This document shows, in pieces, positions 5,200 to 5,361 of a stretch of DNA of 5,361 bases; position 1 is the first letter of the stretch, and each line of letters begins with the position of its first letter. Under the pieces are notes generated by a model that was not told where the DNA came from, did not search any database, and was given only the letters and a program-made list of their open reading frames with translations. This DNA comes from Planctomycetota bacterium (lineage in GTDB: Bacteria; Planctomycetota; UBA1135; GCA-002686595): assembly GCA_021776885.1 (NCBI GenBank), contig JAJFFA010000368.1, positions 1 to 5,361 on the forward strand, written 5' to 3'. A program made the translations under genes and the position numbers.

Positions 5200-5361
5200 C
5201 CACGGATGAAACCCCAGTGGAACGCAGGACGCAACCGCCCATGCCCTACCCTATAGGGAAGATCCGCGCGCGACCCACCCCCCGGACCTGGCCCCCGGGG
5301 CGCGTGCCGCCTGATCCTGCCCCCCCGCGCGTCCCGGGGTGCGCGCGCGACCGGGCGGGGG
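5200..5361. other. Non-coding GC-rich spacer upstream of the lipoprotein gene
   Basis: No convincing gene is visible. The segment contains C-runs (for example 5278-5283 and 5320-5326). An 11-base direct repeat, CGCGCGCGACC, occurs at 5265-5275 and 5342-5352. A possible GC hairpin pairs CGCGCG (5326-5331) with CGCGCG (5342-5347). It probably holds the lipoprotein promoter near its left end and may hold the end signal of a neighbouring gene beyond the window. Confidence 0.5.
5249..5258 (-). promoter_or_regulatory. CCCTATAGGG palindrome, possible -10 region or operator of the lipoprotein gene
   Basis: This perfect 10-bp palindrome is the only AT-containing patch in the upstream GC-rich segment and lies about 50 bases before the ATG at 5199. 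Read on the minus strand it contains TATAGG, which matches four of six bases of the TATAAT consensus. No good -35 box stands 16-18 bp upstream (the hexamer there is close to GTGGGT). The palindrome could equally be a regulator half-site. This is suggestive only. Confidence 0.3.

Noticed and set aside
3229..5256. A 675-codon plus-strand open frame lying opposite almost the whole lipoprotein gene
   Set aside because: Its periodic Val-Ala-Pro-Val-Pro-Val pattern is the complement of the calcium-loop codons. The minus-strand frame has a signal peptide, lipobox and family repeats. Long antisense frames are common in very GC-rich genes.

Overview
The window is very GC-rich, dense coding DNA from a bacterium. 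Third codon positions are strongly G/C, and the two right-hand genes encode exported proteins: one with a short Sec-type signal peptide, one a lipoprotein with many FG-GAP/VCBS calcium-binding repeats. This would fit a GC-rich planctomycete, or alternatively a myxobacterium-like lineage. That is an impression from composition and protein types, as there is no rRNA or other marker gene here. I found no tRNA, rRNA, CRISPR array, insertion sequence or phage gene.

Layout, left to right. (1) Bases 3-524, plus strand: the 3' end of a gene I do not recognise. (2) Bases 532-1170, plus strand: a GNAT-family N-acetyltransferase of the RimJ/RimL type. It starts 7 bases after the first gene, with its ribosome-binding site inside that gene's last codons, so the two look like one translationally coupled unit. 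A 9-bp inverted repeat straddles its stop codon. (3) Bases 1171-1295: a spacer with a conspicuous AT-rich island, the best place for a promoter of the next gene. (4) Bases 1296-3047, plus strand: a 583-residue exported protein with four retropepsin-like aspartic protease modules arranged A-B-A-B. (5) Bases 3058-5199, minus strand: a 713-residue lipoprotein with eight clear and about five degenerate FG-GAP/VCBS repeats, enough for two seven-bladed beta-propellers. Its stop lies 10 bases from the stop of the protease-like gene, so the two are convergent. (6) Bases 5200-5361: non-coding, extremely GC-rich, with a perfect CCCTATAGGG palindrome that may be part of the lipoprotein promoter.

How they fit together. 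The first two genes are probably cytoplasmic and cotranscribed. The last two are probably exported, but they are convergent and need not share a function. The most interesting object is the protein at 1296-3047. Retropepsin-like proteins usually carry one module and dimerise, and pepsins carry two. This one carries four, apparently from duplication of an A-B pair, and only the third module has the textbook active-site loop. I see no evidence of a multi-gene defence, mobile or biosynthetic system.
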